A stretch of 64,000 bases of DNA from Niabella ginsenosidivorans (GCF_001654455.1 NZ_CP015772.1:5394001-5458000); one strand, 5' to 3'. Shown: positions 1 through 8,875, counted from the first letter of the stretch. Notes: generated from the sequence alone by a model not told the origin. Translations and numbers: made by a program.

Positions 1-158
1 GGGCGGTGATGACAGCGTCCTGGGGCGACTTTGACAACAGCGAAAAACGGATCATGGAAGCGGGTGATATTGCTAAGCTGATTGAAGCGACTACACAACT
101 TTCTGCTGCAGCCTGTGTTGAAGATATTATTATACGGCCGCAATTGGGCGATTTATAA
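1..158 (+). CDS. SDR family oxidoreductase, C-terminal end only (partial)
   Basis: This open frame enters from the left edge and stops with TAA at 156-158. The visible 51 residues end in IIIRPQLGDL and contain an EAGDIAKLIEAT-like helix. This tail is typical of short-chain dehydrogenases of the 3-ketoacyl-ACP reductase type, where it follows the Rossmann core. The catalytic YxxxK and the cofactor loop lie outside the window, so substrate cannot be inferred. The next gene starts 3 bp downstream, which suggests co-transcription. Confidence 0.6.
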   Translation, partial: AVMTASWGDFDNSEKRIMEAGDIAKLIEATTQLSAAACVEDIIIRPQLGDL

Positions 159-161
159 AAA

Positions 162-1583
162 ATGATGAAGATTTTTCAGAAAGGTATAAAACAGTTGGTC
201 TTATGGGCGCTGGCATTAATGGCATCCCCAATTGTTTTTGCGCAGAACAGCACGCTGGACGCACGCATAAAAAACAATCTTTACCTGAACGTTTATGTGA
301 ATAAAACCAATTGCTATGTAGGAGAGCCCATCGTGGTTACCTATAAACTGTATTCATCCCTGGAATCTGTTTCAGAGGTAATTAAAGACCCGGATTTTGC
401 CGGTTTTGAATTGCGTGACCTGATCGCTTCGGGTGATGATATTGTAAACCGACAGACCATTGACGGCAAAAGTTTTGATGTGCATACCCTGCGAAAGATT
501 CAGCTAACTCCCCTGGAGGCCGGCAGGTTGGTGCTGGATCCTATGATATTGAGTAACCGGATCAGGCTGATAGATGCCTCCGGGAACCGCAGCTCTTTAC
601 TGGACGGTATTGATGACAGCTTCCTGAAAAATGGAGAATACCGCGTTTCTATAGCATCCGTTCCTATTACGGTCAATGTGCAGGAGGCGCCGGCCAACGC
701 AAAGCCCGCAGTTTATAATGGCGCAGTTGGTGATTTTAAAATGAATGTGCGGCTTTCTAAGGTAAACCTTAATCCGGGGGAACAGGGCAGCTTGCTGATA
801 ACGATTTCCGGTACGGGCGACTTTTCTCGGGTAACACAACCCGTTGTGCAATGGCCCTCAGGCGTAACTGCAGCAACAGCAACCGTACAGGAACAATATG
901 ACCGTAATGATAAAAACGCACCGGGTGTAAAGATCTTTACTTTTCCTTTTTCCTCGTCAAAAGTAGGTGCTTACACCATTATGCCGGTACAGTTCTCTTA
1001 TTTTGATGCTGTCCGGAACAGGTATAATACCGTCAGTAATCCTCCGGTAACTTTTTATGTACGGGAAGGGGCTGTAAATGCACCTGCAGGCGCAGTGAAC
1101 ACACAGGCAGAGCGCAACGATCACTACGGCGCCTTGCTGCTGGGTATTGGCATTGTTGCATTATTGCTGCTGATCCTCCTGTTAAGGAAAATGTTCCGCA
1201 ATAAAGGGCAGCAGCAACCGATGCGCCAGGTAATGTTAAAGCAGCAGGTACAACCTGTTCAGACGGATCAGCCTGGTTCCGGTGTGGAAGAGCTGTTGCA
1301 GCCGGCGGAAGATGCGGTAACAAAACCCGGAAGTCTTTTTTACACCACATTAAGACAGGGAATGATCCGTTTCTTTGAGCAGAAATACCAGGTTCCGGCC
1401 AAGCTTTTTTATAAATCTACGTTGAAAGAAACTATGACGCAAAGAAAAGTCCCGGTACCGCTGCAGGATGAGGTCTTTCACATGCTTACAGAAATTGAAA
1501 TGAATATTTATTCTGCCGGCGGAATGGAAGGAGACCGCGTCCGGCTGCTTGAAAAAACAAAGGCAATACTGAAAAAGTTGTGA
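162..1583 (+). CDS. BatD-like (Bacteroides aerotolerance) membrane protein
   Basis: The 473-residue protein has an N-terminal signal peptide (about residues 1-28, ending VFAQ). A periplasmic region of BatD-type beta domains follows, including the YVNKTNCYVGEPIVVTYKL strand pattern. One transmembrane helix lies near residues 322-342, then a basic linker and a cytoplasmic helical domain rich in FxxxxQKYQVP-like features. BatD proteins normally work with BatA/BatB VWA proteins and a MoxR ATPase in envelope or oxidative stress. Here the upstream gene is an SDR and the downstream gene is on the other strand, so this copy stands apart from a bat operon. Start is ATG 162; ATG 165 is equally possible. 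Family assignment is by pattern only. Confidence 0.7.
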   Translation: MMKIFQKGIKQLVLWALALMASPIVFAQNSTLDARIKNNLYLNVYVNKTNCYVGEPIVVTYKLYSSLESVSEVIKDPDFAGFELRDLIASGDDIVNRQTIDGKSFDVHTLRKIQLTPLEAGRLVLDPMILSNRIRLIDASGNRSSLLDGIDDSFLKNGEYRVSIASVPITVNVQEAPANAKPAVYNGAVGDFKMNVRLSKVNLNPGEQGSLLITISGTGDFSRVTQPVVQWPSGVTAATATVQEQYDRNDKNAPGVKIFTFPFSSSKVGAYTIMPVQFSYFDAVRNRYNTVSNPPVTFYVREGAVNAPAGAVNTQAERNDHYGALLLGIGIVALLLLILLLRKMFRNKGQQQPMRQVMLKQQVQPVQTDQPGSGVEELLQPAEDAVTKPGSLFYTTLRQGMIRFFEQKYQVPAKLFYKSTLKETMTQRKVPVPLQDEVFHMLTEIEMNIYSAGGMEGDRVRLLEKTKAILKKL

Positions 1584-1618
1584 TCAGCATTGCCTTATAT
1601 CAGGAAGGGAAATCGCCT

Positions 1619-2305
1619 TTAATCCCTGCGTCCGGTCAATATGGAAATGTATTGCAACAGCATTACAACCGCTGCCAGGGCAGCAACTACATAAGTGGTA
1701 GCGGCCCATTTTAATGCATCTTTAGCCATCGGATATTCCCGGTTGTTAGTAATATTGGTATGGTTCAGCCAGGCTAAGGCTCTTTTGCTGGCATCAAATT
1801 CCACCGGCAGCGTTATCAGTGAAAACAATACAGTAATGGCCATCAGAACGATCCCGATAAGAAGCAATGTATAGCTTCCGGATGCTGCCATAATTAAGCC
1901 CGCCAGCAATACCCAGTTTACAATTGCCGAGCTGAACTGTACAGCCGGCACCAGCCTGCTACGCAGTTGTAAGGGGGCATATTGGGCAGCATGCTGTACG
2001 GCGTGCCCGCATTCATGGGCTGCAACGGCAGCTGCGGCTACGGTACTACCTTCGTAAACATCCGGGCTCAGGTTCACGGTTTTTTTAGCCGGGTCATAGT
2101 GATCGCTTAAAAATCCTGGTACGGAAGTTACCTGTACATCATAAATACCGTTTTCCCGCAACATCCTTTCAGCCACCTCCTTTCCGCTTAGGCCGGAGGA
2201 AAGGGGCACTTTGCTGTAACGCGTAAACTTACCTTTTAAAATCATCGATACAATCATGCTGATGCCCATAAACAGTATCGAAACCATCATAATTCCTGGT
2301 GTCAT
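1619..2305 (-). CDS. Membrane zinc metallopeptidase, YugP family
   Basis: The 228-residue protein starts with a hydrophobic helix (residues 4-23). It carries the zinc-protease motif HECGH at residues 97-101, followed by AVQHA. Several hydrophobic helices lie in the C-terminal half, and the conserved LPVEFDASKRAL stretch gives the third zinc-ligand region. This is the pattern of the YugP-like putative neutral zinc metallopeptidases (Zn_peptidase_2), whose substrates are unknown. The gene converges on BatD, with stop codons about 35 bp apart. Length is normal for the family. Confidence 0.88.
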   Translation of the reverse strand: MTPGIMMVSILFMGISMIVSMILKGKFTRYSKVPLSSGLSGKEVAERMLRENGIYDVQVTSVPGFLSDHYDPAKKTVNLSPDVYEGSTVAAAAVAAHECGHAVQHAAQYAPLQLRSRLVPAVQFSSAIVNWVLLAGLIMAASGSYTLLLIGIVLMAITVLFSLITLPVEFDASKRALAWLNHTNITNNREYPMAKDALKWAATTYVVAALAAVVMLLQYISILTGRRD

Positions 2306-2537
2306 GCTTTCTTTCTTTTTTCTTTTTTATGCAAATCTGTTTCCAACCCTATATTTAACAATCGAACAGACTTTTTGTCATGTAGATAAGTTTTTTTAAG
2401 GATATTTTAAGAGATGTTTTTTCGTTATATATTTGATTTGTAATGTGTTATGAATTTTTTGACAACTGCTATTTCATCAGTTTATTATTTCTTAACCAAA
2501 GGTTTACGGAATTTGATTTTTTATTTCTGCTCCGGAT

Positions 2538-2640
2538 TTGTACCTTAGTATCAGAATTTAATGGGTTAGTAAGTATTAAGGTCAGTCGGAAGACTGGCCT
2601 TTTTACTTTTTGGCAGTAATGTTTTCTTACTGCTTTTTTT
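2538..2640 (+). ncRNA. Candidate small RNA or attenuator with two tandem hairpins upstream of radA
   Basis: This lies in a 440-bp gap between the divergently transcribed zinc peptidase and radA. Hairpin 1 has arms 2580-2587 and 2592-2599 (8 bp, one G-U, GGAA loop), followed by five Ts. Hairpin 2 has perfect 7-bp arms 2613-2619 and 2627-2633, followed by seven Ts, and looks like a textbook intrinsic terminator. The segment AGTAAG just upstream (about 2566-2571) is complementary to CTTACT in the 3' arm of hairpin 2, so an alternative antiterminator pairing is possible. A third small hairpin (CTGAAT/ATTCAG) lies at about 2704-2720. Function is inferred from structure alone; no known RNA family is assigned. 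Confidence 0.5.
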
Positions 2641-2750
2641 GTAGCAATCGTTAATATTTAAAATGCATTTTTACAGTCATTATTTGGCGCTATGCAGCAT
2701 AAACTGAATGTTTTATTCAGCAATAAATCATCAAAAATTACAAATTGTAT

Positions 2751-4136
2751 ATGGCTAAAGTTAAAAAATCTTTTTTCTGTCAGAATTGTGGATATGAAAG
2801 TGTGAAATGGCTGGGGCAGTGCCCGTCATGCGGGCAGTGGAATACTTTTGTAGAAGAAGTGATTGAGAAAGGAACGGATAAAGCCAACTGGGATCAGTAT
2901 ACATCAGCAATCAAAAGAGCAAACAAAGTCATTGCCCTGCATGAAATAGAAAGTGGTGAAGAAAAAAGGATCATAACCCAGGATGCAGAGCTGAACAGGG
3001 TTTTGGGAGGAGGTATTGTTAGCGGCAGCCTTATTTTGATAGCCGGAGAGCCGGGTATTGGCAAAAGCACTCTGTTCCTGCAATGTGGCCTGCATTTTAA
3101 AAACAGGAGCGTATTGTACGTGAGCGGAGAGGAAAGTGAACAGCAGATAAAGATGCGCGCAGACCGGTTGATGGTCAATGAAAAAACAAAGGTGAATGAC
3201 CAGTTTTTTCTTTTAACAGAAACAGCAACCCAAACGATCTTCCAGGAGATAAAAAAATTAAAGCCGCAGGTAGTGATTGTAGATTCGATCCAGACCTTAC
3301 AGTCGCCTGTTATTGATGCATCCCCCGGCAGCATATCACAAATAAAAGAATGCGCTGCTGAATTTCTGCGTTATGCAAAAGAGACCGGGACCCCCGTTTT
3401 TTTAATTGGTCATATCACAAAGGAGGGGGGTATTGCGGGGCCCAAGATCCTGGAGCATATGGTAGACGTGGTATTGCAGTTTGAGGGCGACCGGCATTAT
3501 GCATACCGCATTTTGCGCACGCTGAAAAACCGTTTCGGGAGCACTTCAGAACTGGGGATCTATGAAATGACCGATTCCGGAATGCGGGGGGTAATGAACC
3601 CGTCTGAAATACTGATCACCCAAAAAGAGGAGCAGCTAAGCGGCATCGCTATTGCAGCCACTATTGAAGGGGTTCGTCCATTACTTATTGAAATACAGTC
3701 TCTTGTAACGCAGTCGGTTTATGGAACGCCACAGCGTACGGTTTCGGGTTTTGACCTGAGGCGGCTGCAGTTGCTGCTGGCTGTTTTGGAAAAACGGGGT
3801 GGTTTCCATTTTGGCATAAAAGATGTGTTCCTGAATATTGCGGGGGGCATTAAAGTAGAAGATCCTTCTATTGACCTGGCCGTATTATGTGCTTTATTGT
3901 CATCCTATGAAGATATTCCGTTGCCTCAAACCATGTGTTTTGCCGGGGAAGTTGGCCTTAGCGGGGAGATCCGCGCTGTAAACAGGATTGATCAGCGGAT
4001 TGCCGAGGCTGAAAAGCTGGGTTTTGAAAAGATCATTGTATCCAGGTACAATCAATCCCTTAAAAACACCAGCCGCTTTAACATTGAGGTGATCCGCATG
4101 AGCCGGGTAGAAGAAATATACCGGTACCTGTTCTGA
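2751..4136 (+). CDS. radA: DNA repair protein RadA (Sms)
   Basis: RadA is a RecA-related, DnaB-like branch-migration helicase used in recombinational repair. The N terminus has the C4 zinc finger (CQNCG then CPSCG). Next come the Walker A GEPGIGKST, a Walker B-like VVIVDSIQT, and the RadA-specific KNRFG motif in LKNRFGS. The C-terminal half is a Lon-like domain with AIAATIEG and VFLNIAGGIK features. Total length of about 461 residues is normal. An in-frame ATG two codons upstream (2745) exists, but the family start MAKVKK favours 2751. The paired hairpins at 2580-2640 lie between the promoter-proximal region and this gene and could modulate it. Confidence 0.96.
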   Translation: MAKVKKSFFCQNCGYESVKWLGQCPSCGQWNTFVEEVIEKGTDKANWDQYTSAIKRANKVIALHEIESGEEKRIITQDAELNRVLGGGIVSGSLILIAGEPGIGKSTLFLQCGLHFKNRSVLYVSGEESEQQIKMRADRLMVNEKTKVNDQFFLLTETATQTIFQEIKKLKPQVVIVDSIQTLQSPVIDASPGSISQIKECAAEFLRYAKETGTPVFLIGHITKEGGIAGPKILEHMVDVVLQFEGDRHYAYRILRTLKNRFGSTSELGIYEMTDSGMRGVMNPSEILITQKEEQLSGIAIAATIEGVRPLLIEIQSLVTQSVYGTPQRTVSGFDLRRLQLLLAVLEKRGGFHFGIKDVFLNIAGGIKVEDPSIDLAVLCALLSSYEDIPLPQTMCFAGEVGLSGEIRAVNRIDQRIAEAEKLGFEKIIVSRYNQSLKNTSRFNIEVIRMSRVEEIYRYLF

Positions 4137-4221
4137 AACCGGGTGCTGTGGAATAATCCCGGGCGGTCGCATCAATCTGTAATTCCCCAAAATGGGTTAT
4201 CTTAGAAAATAAACAGCTCCT

Positions 4222-4923
4222 ATGTCTGCTGCCAACGCAATAAAAAATGCCCTTATTCATCTCTTTTATCCGCACATTTGTGCCGGTTGTGCAAGCGATG
4301 CACTGCCACTGAACAGTCAGCTTTGCCTGCAATGCCTGCATGAGCTGCCTGCAACCGGTTTTGAGGGGCATGCCAATAACCCGGTTGAAAAAATATTTGC
4401 CGGCCGCATCCGGTTTGAAGCCGCAACGGCCCGTTACTATTTTTCAAAAGGATCGCCTTTGCAGCATATGATGCACCAGCTGAAGTATGGAGGCAACAAA
4501 GCGCTGGGCCACCAGTTGGGCATTGAGTTTGGTAATGCATTAAAGGCCTCCGGCCGGTTCCGGGCAATTGATGCCATTGTGCCTATGCCGCTTTATAGTG
4601 CCCGGGAACGTAAAAGAGGCTATAACCAGGCGGCTGTTCTTGCAAAGGGAATTGCTGAGGTATTGAATAAACCTGTATGGGAAACTATTGTTTGCCGGGC
4701 AGAGCCTACTGAAACCCAAACAAAAAAGAACCGGACAGAGCGTTGGAAGAACATGCAGGGTAAGTTTTTTATTATTGATAATCAAAAAGCTATTGATCAG
4801 CACTTGCTTCTGGTGGATGATGTTGTTACAACCGGTGCAACCTTTGAGGCATGCGGCAGCGTCATACTGGAAATTACTGGCGCGCGGTTAAGTATTGCAG
4901 CTTTGTGTTATGCCAACGATTGA
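4222..4923 (+). CDS. comF: ComF family phosphoribosyltransferase-like protein
   Basis: The 233-residue protein has an N-terminal zinc-ribbon-like set of cysteines (C20, C23, C35, C38). A type I phosphoribosyltransferase domain follows. Its PRPP-binding signature LLVDDVVTTGAT lies near residues 195-206, and the MPLYSARERKRGYNQAA motif typical of ComF/GntX lies in the middle. ComF proteins are linked to DNA uptake in competent bacteria, and also occur in non-competent species with unknown roles. The gene lies 85 bp after radA on the same strand, and both fit a DNA-processing theme. Confidence 0.9.
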   Translation: MSAANAIKNALIHLFYPHICAGCASDALPLNSQLCLQCLHELPATGFEGHANNPVEKIFAGRIRFEAATARYYFSKGSPLQHMMHQLKYGGNKALGHQLGIEFGNALKASGRFRAIDAIVPMPLYSARERKRGYNQAAVLAKGIAEVLNKPVWETIVCRAEPTETQTKKNRTERWKNMQGKFFIIDNQKAIDQHLLLVDDVVTTGATFEACGSVILEITGARLSIAALCYAND

Positions 4924-4994
4924 ATGAAGCGCGGAGAATGGTACAGCAGAATCGGGAAAATCCTTTTAACTTTAGTAGATAAAATAAATAAAAC

Positions 4995-5513
4995 ATGAAA
5001 ATTTTATTAATGGCATTGGTTGTATCTATGGGTATGGCGGCCGGTTCTATCTACGATTTTAAGGTTGATGGTTTGACAGGGGGTACCATCAATTTCAGCG
5101 ATTTTAAAGGAAAAAAGATATTGGTAGTGAACACTGCCAGCAAATGCGGCTTTACGCATCAGTATGAAGGGTTAGAGCAACTGTATGAAAAATACAAGGA
5201 TAAGCTGGTGATAGTGGGTTTCCCGGCCAATAATTTTATGTCGCAAGAGCCCGGTTCTAATGACCAGATCGCCGAGTTCTGCAAAAAGAATTATGGCGTT
5301 TCTTTTCCAATGGCAAAAAAGATCTCCGTTAAAGGAAGCGATACCGCACCTATCTATAAGTATTTAATTGCCGAAGCAGCGAAAAAAGGCATAAAGGATC
5401 CGATCAAGTGGAATTTTACAAAGTTCTTAATAGACGAGAATGGAAACCTGGTTACAGTATTCCCTTCTAAAGTAGAACCCATGAGTGAAGAACTTTTGAA
5501 ATACCTGAACTAA
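4995..5513 (+). CDS. Glutathione peroxidase family thiol peroxidase
   Basis: The 172-residue protein has an N-terminal signal-like segment (residues 1-17), so it may be exported. A thioredoxin-fold peroxidase domain follows. The peroxidatic cysteine is C51 in VVNTASKCGFT, the cysteine form of the usual selenocysteine site. The FPANNF.SQEPGS segment supplies the Asn/Gln positions and IKWNFTKFLID the tryptophan. It probably reduces hydroperoxides using a thioredoxin-like donor rather than glutathione. A clear intrinsic terminator follows at 5551-5577. Confidence 0.9.
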   Translation: MKILLMALVVSMGMAAGSIYDFKVDGLTGGTINFSDFKGKKILVVNTASKCGFTHQYEGLEQLYEKYKDKLVIVGFPANNFMSQEPGSNDQIAEFCKKNYGVSFPMAKKISVKGSDTAPIYKYLIAEAAKKGIKDPIKWNFTKFLIDENGNLVTVFPSKVEPMSEELLKYLN

Positions 5514-5550
5514 GTTTTATATATATTTTTCCTGCAACAGGCAATTAATG

Positions 5551-5577
5551 GTCCCGGCACTGTCGGGACTATTTTTT
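5551..5577 (+). terminator. Intrinsic terminator after the peroxidase gene
   Basis: GTCCCG (5551-5556) pairs with CGGGAC (5564-5569) and is followed by six Ts at 5572-5577. Its position 38 bp after the peroxidase stop codon fits a terminator. It also overlaps the extended upstream reading of the next gene, which argues that the amidohydrolase begins at 5599 and not at the ATG at 5548. Confidence 0.75.
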
Positions 5578-5598
5578 ATATTCGCTGTAAACTATTTT

Positions 5599-7242
5599 AT
5601 GCGTGCCTGGCTGTTTATTTTTCTTATAAGTTTAAGTTGTATGATGATATCCTGTAGCTCAAAGAAAGCGGCAGACCTCTTTGTGTATAACGCCACGATT
5701 TATACGGTTGACAGCGCTTTCCGCAATGCAGAAGCCATGGTAATTAAAGAGGACAGGATCATTGCCGTTGGTAAAAAAAGTGATCTTGAAAAGGAATACC
5801 AGTGCAAAAACAGCCTGAATGCGGAAGGAAAATTCATTTATCCCGGTTTTATTGACGCGCATGCCCACTTACTGATGTATGCAGCAGGGTTGGGAGAGCT
5901 GGACCTGACAAACACAACGAGTTGGGATGATGTGCTGCACCGGTTCAGCGATTTTAAAATGCCCCGCGATAGTGCTGCCTGGCTGATCGGCCGGGGCTGG
6001 GATCAGAATGACTGGCCAATAAAGGAATTTCCTACAAATGACGCGTTAAATGAACGTTACCCGGATCAGCCGGTCTACCTGACGCGCATTGACGGGCATG
6101 CTGCCATTGCCAACAATAAAGCGCTGGAGCTGGCCGGCATAAAAGCCGGGGATACTATTACAGGCGGTACTTACCAGACAAAGAACGGAAAGCTTACAGG
6201 TATTTTGATTGATAATGCGATGGACAAAGTGGCGGCAAAGATCCCCGATCCGTCAGCAGCAGCTATGAAAGGGTTATTGTTACAGGCACAGCAAAATTGT
6301 TTTGAGGTGGGGCTTACAGGTATCCATGATTGCGGGCTGAACTATGACGTGGTAGAGAAAATAGAAGCCTTGCAGAAAAGCGGCGAGTTGAAAATGCGCC
6401 TGTACATCATGCTGAGTGATGCCAAAAAGAATTATGATTACCTGTTAAAACGGGGGGCGATTAAAACGGATCATTTAAATGTGCGGGGCTTTAAGCTGTT
6501 TGCCGATGGCGCTTTGGGCTCCAGGGGCGCCTGCCTGCTACAGGATTATGCGGATAAGTCCGGCTGGAAGGGCTTCCTGTTAAGTAACCCGGAGCACTTT
6601 GATTCGATGGCTGCGCTGATCGTAAAAAACAAATGGCAGATGTGTACGCACGCCATTGGAGATAGCGGCAACCGTACGTTATTGAAAATTTATGCCAAAT
6701 ACCTTGGCGGGAAAAATGACCTGCGCTGGCGGATTGAACATGCACAGGTATTGAATGAAAACGATTTTCATTTTTTCGGCGATTATAACATCATTCCGTC
6801 TGTGCAGCCCACGCATGCCACATCCGATATGTATTGGGCAGGCGACCGCCTGGGCAAAGACCGGCTGAAAGGAGCCTATGCATATCAGCAGTTGCTGCAA
6901 CAAAATAACTGGATACCGCTGGGAACGGATTTTCCCGTAGAATCCATTTCGCCTTTTAAAACGTTTTATGCCGCTGTGGCAAGAAAGGATGCCAGTGGTT
7001 TTCCCGCAGGAGGTTTCCAGATGGATAACGCATTGACACGGGAGCAGGCGCTGCGCGGAATGACCATCTGGGCAGCAAGGGCAGCCTTTGAAGAATATGA
7101 AAAAGGAAGCCTGGAGCCGGGAAAATTTGCCGATTTTATCATCCTGGATAAGGATCTCCTCAAAGCCCCGGAAAAAGAGTTGCCGGGCACCAAAGTGCTG
7201 ATGACTTATTTGGGAGGTGAAAGGGTATATGAGCAACGTTGA
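5599..7242 (+). CDS. Amidohydrolase (YtcJ-like), predicted lipoprotein
   Basis: Read from ATG 5599, the protein has a lipoprotein signal ending MMISC followed by SSKK, so it is probably anchored in the envelope. An amidohydrolase-superfamily barrel follows with the metal-binding HAH motif in GFIDAHAHLLMY, the VYLTRIDGHAAI segment, the HAIGDSGN motif, RIEHAQ, and LGTDFPVE near the C terminus. This is the YtcJ/AepA-type layout (Amidohydro_3). Substrates are probably N-acyl or cyclic amides, but none can be named from sequence. Length of about 547 residues is normal. An in-frame ATG at 5548 lies beside the upstream terminator hairpin and is unlikely to be used. Confidence 0.88.
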   Translation: MRAWLFIFLISLSCMMISCSSKKAADLFVYNATIYTVDSAFRNAEAMVIKEDRIIAVGKKSDLEKEYQCKNSLNAEGKFIYPGFIDAHAHLLMYAAGLGELDLTNTTSWDDVLHRFSDFKMPRDSAAWLIGRGWDQNDWPIKEFPTNDALNERYPDQPVYLTRIDGHAAIANNKALELAGIKAGDTITGGTYQTKNGKLTGILIDNAMDKVAAKIPDPSAAAMKGLLLQAQQNCFEVGLTGIHDCGLNYDVVEKIEALQKSGELKMRLYIMLSDAKKNYDYLLKRGAIKTDHLNVRGFKLFADGALGSRGACLLQDYADKSGWKGFLLSNPEHFDSMAALIVKNKWQMCTHAIGDSGNRTLLKIYAKYLGGKNDLRWRIEHAQVLNENDFHFFGDYNIIPSVQPTHATSDMYWAGDRLGKDRLKGAYAYQQLLQQNNWIPLGTDFPVESISPFKTFYAAVARKDASGFPAGGFQMDNALTREQALRGMTIWAARAAFEEYEKGSLEPGKFADFIILDKDLLKAPEKELPGTKVLMTYLGGERVYEQR

Positions 7243-7274
7243 TGCGCTGATGGGACAAGCCCTGCTAATAAAAA

Positions 7275-7859
7275 ATGAATATGGAAAGAGATGTTTTTCA
7301 AACGGTCTATAGCAGTCCTTACATCACTAAAACAGATTATGAGGAAATTGCCAGTGCGCATAGCCAAATGGGCGTTGAGCAGGGAACGATACTTTTAGAA
7401 GCCGGGAAAATTGCTAATGAATATTACATTATTGAAAAAGGGTTGTTCAGGTCATTTGTTTATGATTATAACGGCAATGAAATAACTACGGAATTTTATT
7501 GCCCGGAAGAATTATTAATAGAATCGTTTTCTTTATTTTACAGAAGCCCGTCAATGGAAAACTTTCAGGCACTCACCAGCGGAACCGTTTGGAAAATCAA
7601 TTATCAAACCTTTCAGCAATTACTGGATCAAACAGAAGGTTTACGGGAATGGGGAAGAGCCTGGGCTACCCACCATTTATTTACGATGAAAAAACGGTCT
7701 GTCAATATGCTGACAATGAACGCTACCGACAGGTATTTAACCTTGCTGAACGAAAGACCGCAGATAATACAGCAGGCACCCTTAAAACACGTTGCATCTT
7801 ATTTAGGCATTACCGATACTTCGCTGAGCCGTATACGAAAAGAAATTGTAATAGCTTAG
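7275..7859 (+). CDS. Crp/Fnr family transcriptional regulator
   Basis: The 194-residue protein has a cyclic-nucleotide-binding-like beta roll (GTILLEAGKIANEYYIIEKGLFRSF). The long dimerisation helix and a C-terminal winged helix (HVASYLGITDTSLSRIRKEI) follow. The C-terminal helix-turn-helix is of the short form common in Bacteroidota. No FNR-type cysteines are seen at the N terminus. It sits 32 bp after the amidohydrolase and 81 bp before a VOC-family gene, so it may control one or both. The ligand is unknown. Confidence 0.9.
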   Translation: MNMERDVFQTVYSSPYITKTDYEEIASAHSQMGVEQGTILLEAGKIANEYYIIEKGLFRSFVYDYNGNEITTEFYCPEELLIESFSLFYRSPSMENFQALTSGTVWKINYQTFQQLLDQTEGLREWGRAWATHHLFTMKKRSVNMLTMNATDRYLTLLNERPQIIQQAPLKHVASYLGITDTSLSRIRKEIVIA

Positions 7860-7940
7860 CATTTCTTGCCATTTGGAAAGACCATTGTCTTTGCGGAAAA
7901 TTAATTTTGCTGCATCAATAATTTTTAAAAAGAAAACAGG

Positions 7941-8324
7941 ATGAAAAATGCAGTTAACTGGTTTGAGATTTATACTTCAGATTTTAAAAGGGCGAAAAAT
8001 TTTTATACAGAGGTATTTAGGTGCGAGCTAACCGATATTTCAACAAACAGCGAAAGGCATAATCAAATGCAATATGCAGTTTTCCCGGATGCTGAAAATA
8101 ACGTGGGTGCAAGCGGTGCATTGGTTTGGATGGAGGAGGCAAAACCGGGCATTGGCGGTACGTTGGTGTATTTTGCTACCGAAGAAATGAATGAGGCATT
8201 AAGCCGTGTAGAAGCCAACGGAGGTAAAATTATCCGCCCAAAGACGCCGGTAGGCGATTTTGGCTTTATTGCTTTAATAGAAGATACAGAGGGGAATATG
8301 ATCGGCTTGCGTTCAATGAAATAA
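7941..8324 (+). CDS. VOC (glyoxalase/bleomycin-resistance) family protein
   Basis: The 127-residue protein starts MKNAVNWFEIYTSDFKRAKNFY, the usual first beta-alpha element of VOC proteins. It ends GFIALIEDTEGNMIGLRS, where the glutamate is the usual C-terminal metal-ligand position. A single VOC unit of this size would dimerise. It resembles the PhnB/glyoxalase-like group found next to regulators in Bacteroidota. The substrate is unknown. Confidence 0.88.
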   Translation: MKNAVNWFEIYTSDFKRAKNFYTEVFRCELTDISTNSERHNQMQYAVFPDAENNVGASGALVWMEEAKPGIGGTLVYFATEEMNEALSRVEANGGKIIRPKTPVGDFGFIALIEDTEGNMIGLRSMK

Positions 8325-8677
8325 CACCGATCGCGCATCTGTATAGACCTTCCGGGAAACCGGAATCATTAGCTGAACAGCTGTAACGCCGGCATTATAG
8401 GTCTAAAATAAAAATTCGTTTCGTATAATAACAGAGCAATTATTTTGGAATGTTCGTGTGAGTTTATCGCGCAAGTCAATGAGTTGATCGCCGTCTGTTT
8501 AAGCCGTGTAAATAGGGCCTGCTGTTTAACTGCCGCATCACTTCAATCTTTTGTCGCTACAAAAGGATGCTCCATTTTTCATCCCTGCCCGCCGGGTATT
8601 GTTGTCAACTTATGCCCTGAATCTACGGCTCTCCTCTTTGATTATTGTCGCTTTTGGGGTGACCAAAAAGCCCCTTT
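8325..8677. other. Gene-free stretch with a GNRA hairpin; no convincing ORF
   Basis: A perfect hairpin TTCCGG-GAAA-CCGGAA lies at 8350-8365, 25 bp after the VOC stop. It could end that transcript, although no T run follows. The rest of the stretch has an open frame of about 80 codons (8445-8687) with no recognisable domain and an odd composition (many Cys). It runs straight into the REPIN at 8678, so I treat it as non-coding. Confidence 0.55.
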
Positions 8678-8755
8678 GTCATGCTGAATTTATTTCAGCA
8701 TCTAAATAGCGATTGCTTGCCGACAGATTCTGAAACAAGTTCAGAACGGCAATCT
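8678..8755. repeat. REPIN-like inverted pair of short palindromes
   Basis: Two related hairpins face each other. The first, after GTC, has arms ATGCTGAA (8681-8688) and TTCAGCAT (8694-8701) followed by CT. The second has TTCTGAA (8728-8734) and TTCAGAA (8740-8746). Read on the minus strand, the second matches the first at most positions, including the TTTCAGnATCT end. Two REP-like units in inverted orientation about 25 bp apart form a REPIN. A related unit lies at 12582-12607. Confidence 0.7.
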
Positions 8756-8779
8756 ACTATAAACAGGATTTTTGATCAC

Positions 8780-8875
8780 CCTCAACACATCCGGTCAAGG
8801 CTACGCCTCTTCATCATTACAGCAATTTCCAAACAATACGCTGCCACATTTTCCAGGTCCCAAGGCCATCGGCCT
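8780..8875 (+). repeat. Interspersed repeat family B, copy 1
   Basis: This roughly 95-bp segment is clearly similar to the reverse complement of 52427-52535. Shared blocks include GGCTACGCCTCT, ATCATTA, AGCAATT and AAACAAT. It contains short hairpins with three-base loops: AGGC-TAC-GCCT near 8798-8808 and GGCC-ATC-GGCC near 8864-8874. It has no coding potential. Divergence between the two copies is much higher than in the 510-bp family A repeat. Confidence 0.65.

Noticed and set aside
5548-5598. Upstream ATG extension of the amidohydrolase
   Set aside because: It begins 3 bp before an intrinsic terminator stem and precedes a clear lipoprotein signal starting at 5599.
8445-8687. 80-codon open frame on the plus strand
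   Set aside because: Cys-rich odd composition, no domain, runs into a REPIN; treated as intergenic repeat DNA.
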